Source: an uncultured bacterium (lineage in GTDB: Bacteria > Bacillota_I > Bacilli_A > RFN20 > CAG-826). From it: DNA of 51,513 nt. The notes beneath the pieces are model-generated. The model worked only from the letters and a program-made list of their open reading frames with translations, made no database searches and had not been told where the DNA came from. Location: assembly GCA_949285325.1 (NCBI GenBank), contig CASDYZ010000061.1:1-51513 (forward strand), written 5' to 3'. Positions 47,415 through 51,513 of this stretch are shown here, in pieces; the first letter of the stretch is position 1; each line of letters starts with the position of its first letter. The position numbers and the translations under genes are program-made.

Positions 47415-49289
47415 ATGAAAAAGACATATTTTTTAACTTTAATTTCTTTATTTAGTTTCTCTTTATTTGCTTGTGGAGGGGATAGTAATTTAACGTATGA
47501 TGAGAGATTTTTTCTCGTCGGGTATGGTTCTTATGTAAATGGATTAAATTTTGAAATTGATTCTGGGATAGAACTAAATAAATTAGACGATAGAGAAGAT
47601 GGGGCGATCGCATCTTATCGTCTTGTTGATGCATCATTTAATATTGGCGATACTTTTATAGTTACTAATCTAGATAAAAATATCATTTTAGATTCTAGTT
47701 TTATCGATACTTCATCAGGCTCTTTTTCCACAAATAACGCTGCTATTTATGAGGGGGAAAATACGCAAGTAGATATTTTAAAAACTGGTAAATATGACAT
47801 TTATTTAAATGTTTTTAAAGACGATGTATTTGAACTAAGGATTGAAAATGGTGAAGGTACTACTTCTAATTTAGATGTGACAAAGCCGTCAGGTGATGTA
47901 GTTATTAATATATACGCTAACGGGGATCAACACGGAGTGGTGGAAGAAACTTTATTAGATGGCAAATTATTACCTAGCATGCCTACATACGTTTCATATT
48001 TAAAAGAACAGATGAATTCGTCAGTTGGTGAAGATATCATCATCTCTAATGGCGATTTATGGCAGGGGACATATGCTTCTAATTTTAATTATGGTGCGAT
48101 GCTAAATGAAATAATTGAGGAAGTTGGTTATTCTTCTTTTACACTAGGTAATCATGAATTTGATTGGGGAGAAGAAGTATTAAAAGAAAATAAAATCAAC
48201 AGCGCTGTCCCATATCTAGGCGCTAATGTTGTAGTAAGGGGAAGCGAGACACTACAAAATTATGTTCAACCATTTACCATTGTTGAAAAGAGTGGTTTAA
48301 AGATAGGTATCATCGGCACGATTGGAAGGACACAACTGACATCTATCACTTCTTCTCAAGTGGAAAATGTTGATTTTTTAAATGATGGTGAAGCGGTAGA
48401 AGAAAATGCTGATCGACTTAGAAAAGAATTTGGTTGCGATATTGTAATTGCCTGTTTTCATAACGATACGTCCAATTTAAGAAGCGTTATCCGTAATTTA
48501 GGTAATATCAGCGAGGTGAGTGGTAAAAGGTATGTAGACGCGGTATTTACCGCTCACGACCACATCGCTGCCCGTGGACTTAATAATGGCATCCCTTATT
48601 TAAATTCAGGGAACAACAATAAAAACCTCTCTCACATTGCTCTTAATTATAATGATGGAGTGGTCGCCACTTTATCGTATGAAAATTTAATAACAACTGA
48701 TTTAGAAAATGTTAAAGAAGACGAAAAAACTAGAGAGATAATTGATAGATACTGCACTGAAGAGATAAAAGAAAAAGCAAACACTGTTGTCGCCACACTG
48801 GATGAAACTTTTCCCGATAATGATGAAGCGCCGAAAATGATGGCAAAAGCAGTGTATGATTATGTGGTGTCTAGTGGTGAAGATGACATCGTCTTATCGA
48901 TTGTTAATCAAGCACGTGCGGATTTAGTTAAAGGCGACATCACATATGGACAATTATTAGATTCATTCCCATTTTTTAATAAGACACTTGTCTTTAATGC
49001 CAGCGGAATGGATTTAATTTCTATCGTTTCATCTAATTATTATTATTCTCCTTCTACCGATTGGGAAATCGATGGGAACAAGACTTATAAAATTGCGGTG
49101 TGTGACTATCTAGCCCTCCACCAAAACACACAGCACAAATATGATTATTTTCAATTTTCTCATCCAATTAATATTTTAAATACATTCGATAAATATCCTT
49201 GCGATATATTAAATGATTATTTACTATCGTTTGATGATGTTATTTCAATAAGTGATTATCAAACACAAAATTATTCATTTTTAGATTAA
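47415..49289 (+). CDS. 5'-nucleotidase / UshA-like metallophosphoesterase lipoprotein
   Basis: A 624-residue lipoprotein. The lipobox 'LFAC' gives Cys 20. About residues 30-140 form an N-terminal beta domain. The calcineurin-like domain has the metal-site motifs 'GDQHG', 'GDLWQG', 'GNHEFDWG', 'CFHND' and 'AHDH'. A 5'-nucleotidase C-terminal domain follows (about 440-610). It should strip phosphate from nucleotides outside the cell. There is no Shine-Dalgarno; a -10 box lies directly before the ATG. Its place next to the nuclease-ABC run supports nucleotide salvage. Confidence 0.85.
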   Translation: MKKTYFLTLISLFSFSLFACGGDSNLTYDERFFLVGYGSYVNGLNFEIDSGIELNKLDDREDGAIASYRLVDASFNIGDTFIVTNLDKNIILDSSFIDTSSGSFSTNNAAIYEGENTQVDILKTGKYDIYLNVFKDDVFELRIENGEGTTSNLDVTKPSGDVVINIYANGDQHGVVEETLLDGKLLPSMPTYVSYLKEQMNSSVGEDIIISNGDLWQGTYASNFNYGAMLNEIIEEVGYSSFTLGNHEFDWGEEVLKENKINSAVPYLGANVVVRGSETLQNYVQPFTIVEKSGLKIGIIGTIGRTQLTSITSSQVENVDFLNDGEAVEENADRLRKEFGCDIVIACFHNDTSNLRSVIRNLGNISEVSGKRYVDAVFTAHDHIAARGLNNGIPYLNSGNNNKNLSHIALNYNDGVVATLSYENLITTDLENVKEDEKTREIIDRYCTEEIKEKANTVVATLDETFPDNDEAPKMMAKAVYDYVVSSGEDDIVLSIVNQARADLVKGDITYGQLLDSFPFFNKTLVFNASGMDLISIVSSNYYYSPSTDWEIDGNKTYKIAVCDYLALHQNTQHKYDYFQFSHPINILNTFDKYPCDILNDYLLSFDDVISISDYQTQNYSFLD

Positions 49290-49328
49290 AATATTTTAGA
49301 TTTGCATTATTTTTTAAAAAAGTAATAA

Positions 49329-49368
49329 AAAAACACTTGCTATTAAATTGATAAATGCAAGTGTTTTT
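49329..49368. terminator. Bidirectional terminator between convergent genes
   Basis: AAAAACACTTGC/GCAAGTGTTTTT is a 12-bp stem with a 16-base loop and A/T flanks on both sides. It can stop both the nucleotidase transcript and the minus-strand dehydrogenase transcript. Confidence 0.85.
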
Positions 49369-49373
49369 AACTA

Positions 49374-50408
49374 TTATTCTTCTCTTAAACAAGTCTCCAT
49401 CGGATATACCATGTAGCGGACTTCATCTAATTGATCCGCACTTACATATCCAGCAGGCGCAGTTAATAATGATGGTATACGATTGACTATCGTCGCACAT
49501 GTGTGCTCGACTGTCGCTGGTTTATCGACACTAAATTTAACATTAGGTTCGCCTTCTATCAACCAATCGCACATATCACCTTCATCTTCACCATAAACTT
49601 TGCCAATTGTTTCTTCCTCGATAGTGATGCCTTGGAATGTTTCAATACGAACTTGTGCGGACATGCCGATGCATCTACCTGCTTTAATAGTTTTATCAAG
49701 CGTAGAAGAATATACATCTTTATCAGCAATATAAGGAACAGGTTTTTGCTCAATTGATTTAATTGTTAAACCTAATTTAGAACATATCGCTTCTGCAGCG
49801 TTCCACGCATATGAAGGCACAACTTCATCAGGATGGCCAAGTGTTTTTTCAAATTCTTCTTTGGTCAAATCGCATCCATGCGCTTTTGCGAGTGCAAGTC
49901 CATATTCATCGACATTATATGAGTAAGAACCTTTAATTTTATTGATTTTGTGTACCCCACCAGCAACTAGCGCGACCATATTAATCCAGTATATATCTTG
50001 CATACCAGAACCAGTGACAGTGCACCCACATTCTTTAGCTAATCTATCGATCTTATTTGTCAAATTAGCAGCAGTTGTCCAAGGATATATCGCTTCTTCA
50101 CAAGTAGTGATAACATTAATTCCTCTTTCAACACATTTTTCAACATGAGGATAAATATCACTCATAAATGAAAATAAAGTGACCACCGCGACATCAGCGT
50201 CGCATTCATCTAACACTCTATCCGCATCGTCAGAAATTTTAACACCTAATTTAACACCTAAATTAGCAAAATCACCGACATCCATACCTATAATGTCAGG
50301 ATTGACATCAATCGCCCCAACAATTTGAGCACCTTTTTCATAAAGATATCGCAAAATGTATTTAGACATCTTGCCACATCCATACTGAACAACTTTAATT
50401 TTTCGCAT
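49374..50408 (-). CDS. DapB-fold NAD(P) dehydrogenase, 2,4-diaminopentanoate dehydrogenase-like
   Basis: A 344-residue oxidoreductase. The N-terminal Rossmann fold has '[17 protein letters not shown]' and the acidic strand-2 end 'AIDVNPD'. The central part resembles dihydrodipicolinate-reductase-like proteins such as 2,4-diaminopentanoate dehydrogenase of ornithine fermentation. No other ornithine-degradation gene is in the window, so the substrate is uncertain. GGAGG precedes the ATG on the minus strand. It stands alone between a terminator and the tRNA region. Confidence 0.65.
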   Translation of the reverse strand: MRKIKVVQYGCGKMSKYILRYLYEKGAQIVGAIDVNPDIIGMDVGDFANLGVKLGVKISDDADRVLDECDADVAVVTLFSFMSDIYPHVEKCVERGINVITTCEEAIYPWTTAANLTNKIDRLAKECGCTVTGSGMQDIYWINMVALVAGGVHKINKIKGSYSYNVDEYGLALAKAHGCDLTKEEFEKTLGHPDEVVPSYAWNAAEAICSKLGLTIKSIEQKPVPYIADKDVYSSTLDKTIKAGRCIGMSAQVRIETFQGITIEEETIGKVYGEDEGDMCDWLIEGEPNVKFSVDKPATVEHTCATIVNRIPSLLTAPAGYVSADQLDEVRYMVYPMETCLREE

Positions 50409-50550
50409 AATTCCTCCTTGTAAAATAAAGTTGAAACACTATTTTTTAATCTAATCTCACTATATTGTTAAAAATATTTAAAATCAAGAAAATAGGAAAA
50501 ATATTTATACACAATATAGATTATTTTATATGAATATATAAACTTATTTC

Positions 50551-50579
50551 TTGTATAATGGCAAAAAGTTGTTATACAA
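50551..50579 (+). promoter_or_regulatory. Promoter of tRNA-Lys with inverted repeat
   Basis: TATAAT (50554-50559) is a perfect -10, about 40 bases before the tRNA, with a weak -35. It lies in the left arm of an 8-bp inverted repeat TTGTATAA/TTATACAA (50551-50558 and 50572-50579, 13-base spacer). Confidence 0.45.
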
Positions 50580-50597
50580 TTAATCACGCTTACAAGT

Positions 50598-50673
<76 letters not shown>

Positions 50674-50685
50674 ATCTTTAAAAAT

Positions 50686-50719
50686 ACCTATAATGAAAGC
50701 CCATTATAGGTCTTTTTTT
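50686..50719 (+). terminator. Terminator after tRNA-Lys
   Basis: ACCTATAATG/CATTATAGGT 10-bp stem with a 6-base loop, then CTTTTTTT. Confidence 0.9.
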
Positions 50720-51138
50720 ATCATAACTTACCAATTTATGCTCACTATGTCGCATCCTAAAATTTGGGGTATTAAGATTACCATCGAAAATAGCCAAATA
50801 TACCTCTAAAAGTTTGAACCATCGAAGTATCAAAATGGGTTCGAACATTCGTAAATTATAAATTAAGGATATAAGAAGAGATAATAGTGTTGACTATTTT
50901 GAACTTATAATTTTCGATTTTTCTTTTATTGGAAAAATTAGCCAAAACCTTGACTGTATCTTGGTTATATGCATTAAAAAAAGTCCTAAATCATTAATAT
51001 TGTATAAACTTAAACTTTAAAGCGCATACTATTTTCTGGTTGTTTTCTGGTTGTTTTTCTGGTTGTTTTGTTGAAACCTTCTCTATTAAACGTGATTACT
51101 ACATCGATGAAATATTCAGAAAAGATATTGCGATTGTT
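50720..51138. other. Non-coding, decayed region downstream of tRNA-Lys
   Basis: No intact gene is seen. A plus-strand frame open from 50998 to TGA at 51202-51204 lacks a good start. Its end reads as a helix-turn-helix-like stretch (DIAIVLHKTEGSIRHYI), so it looks like the tail of a broken gene. Upstream is AT-rich sequence with two imperfect ACCATCGAA repeats (about 50780 and 50818). Confidence 0.5.
51032..51065 (+). repeat. Three tandem copies of an 11-12-base unit
   Basis: TTTTCTGGTTG at 51032-51042 and 51043-51053, then TTTTTCTGGTTG at 51054-51065. It lies in decayed sequence between tRNA-Lys and a truncated transposase. Confidence 0.9.
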
Positions 51139-51513
51139 TTACATAAAACAGAAGGAAGCATAAGACACTATATAAAAAATACAAGAACAAATCGCATATA
51201 TTGATTTTTTATCTTTTAATCCTTCTTTAAGAATTTCATTTAGTTTTTTATGTTCTTCTTCAGTTAGATTAATTCCTTTTCTAGTTTCGTGAAGTCGACG
51301 TTCGTATTTCTTTTGAGCAGCATCAACATTATATCTAAGCTGAGTCAATGTACAGGTCGTATATTTCTTTGGACAATCTAGACATACGTATGGATATCTA
51401 TCTAATTTTTTACAAAGAATCTTATTATTACCTTTACCTTTTGCTTCTTTAGATATGACTCTATTTTTCTTAATTTCTTTTGAAATAGTAGTTGGGTCGC
51501 ATCCTATTATTTC
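51139..51513 (-). pseudogene. Truncated IS30-family transposase (N-terminal part)
   Basis: The minus-strand frame enters open at 51513 and gives 124 residues to a stop at 51139. It starts in the transposase HTH ('GCDPTTISKEIKKNR'), passes a Cys-rich stretch typical of IS30 proteins ('RYPYVCLDCP', 'CTLTQLRYN') and 'GINLTEEEHKKLNEIL'. After 'KKSIYAI' (about 51195) similarity stops and the remaining residues are an unrelated tail, so the DDE catalytic domain is missing. The 5' end lies outside the window. Confidence 0.75.

Noticed and set aside
50838-50856. GGTTCGAAC with short flanking pairs, resembling a tRNA T arm
   Set aside because: No acceptor, D or anticodon arm is found around it; the match is too short to be a tRNA remnant.

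Overview
The window is AT-rich chromosomal DNA from a low-GC Gram-positive relative of the Bacilli and Mollicutes, most like uncultured gut lineages near RF39/Erysipelotrichales. This rests on the secE-nusG, rplKAJL-rpoBC and rpsL-rpsG-fusA-tuf blocks in Bacillus-like order, KtrAB, the many lipoproteins (eight clear lipobox proteins) and the absence of any outer-membrane gene. TGA ends two clear genes (7604-7606 and 32006-32008) and Trp is TGG, so this is the standard bacterial code, not the Mycoplasma code. The species cannot be named from the sequence.

Layout. (1) 1-7.6 kb: a membrane-anchored Ig-like surface protein, smpB, a folate pair (folC and a FolT-like ECF S component), small membrane proteins, a lipoprotein endonuclease I and a second TM-anchored surface protein. 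(2) 7.8-8.9 kb: rpmG-secE-nusG behind a recognisable promoter. (3) 9-11 kb, minus strand: ktrB-ktrA potassium uptake. (4) 11.3-21.7 kb: rplK-rplA-[L10 leader]-rplJ-rplL-methyltransferase-rpoB-rpoC with a strong terminator. (5) 21.8-26.2 kb: a small membrane protein, its decayed paralogue and two M6-family metalloprotease lipoproteins, inserted between rpoC and the str operon. (6) 26.3-30.8 kb: rpsL-rpsG-fusA and tuf with a structured leader. (7) 30.9-33 kb: two RDD-family membrane proteins. (8) 33.1-47.3 kb: a nine-gene same-strand run. It holds a large membrane protein, a MalK/MsmK-like ATPase with a ~280-residue insertion, two permeases, two paralogous solute-binding lipoproteins, a staphylococcal-nuclease-like lipoprotein, a zinc-ribbon membrane protein and a 978-residue Big2 lipoprotein. 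(9) 47.4-49.3 kb: a 5'-nucleotidase lipoprotein. (10) 49.4-51.5 kb: a DapB-fold dehydrogenase, tRNA-Lys(CTT) and decayed sequence containing a truncated IS30-family transposase.

The most interesting part is region 8-9 together with the endonuclease I at 5.2 kb. Three surface enzymes could cut nucleic acid to oligonucleotides, nucleotides and nucleosides beside an ABC importer of the carbohydrate family, so nucleic-acid salvage is the working hypothesis. From memory, Mycoplasma genomes pair a staphylococcal-nuclease lipoprotein with a similar ABC transporter. Other points are start codons lying directly behind -10 boxes (likely leaderless mRNAs), an Asn at the RpoB rifampicin position that is associated with natural insensitivity in Mollicutes, and a predicted switching leader before rpsL.
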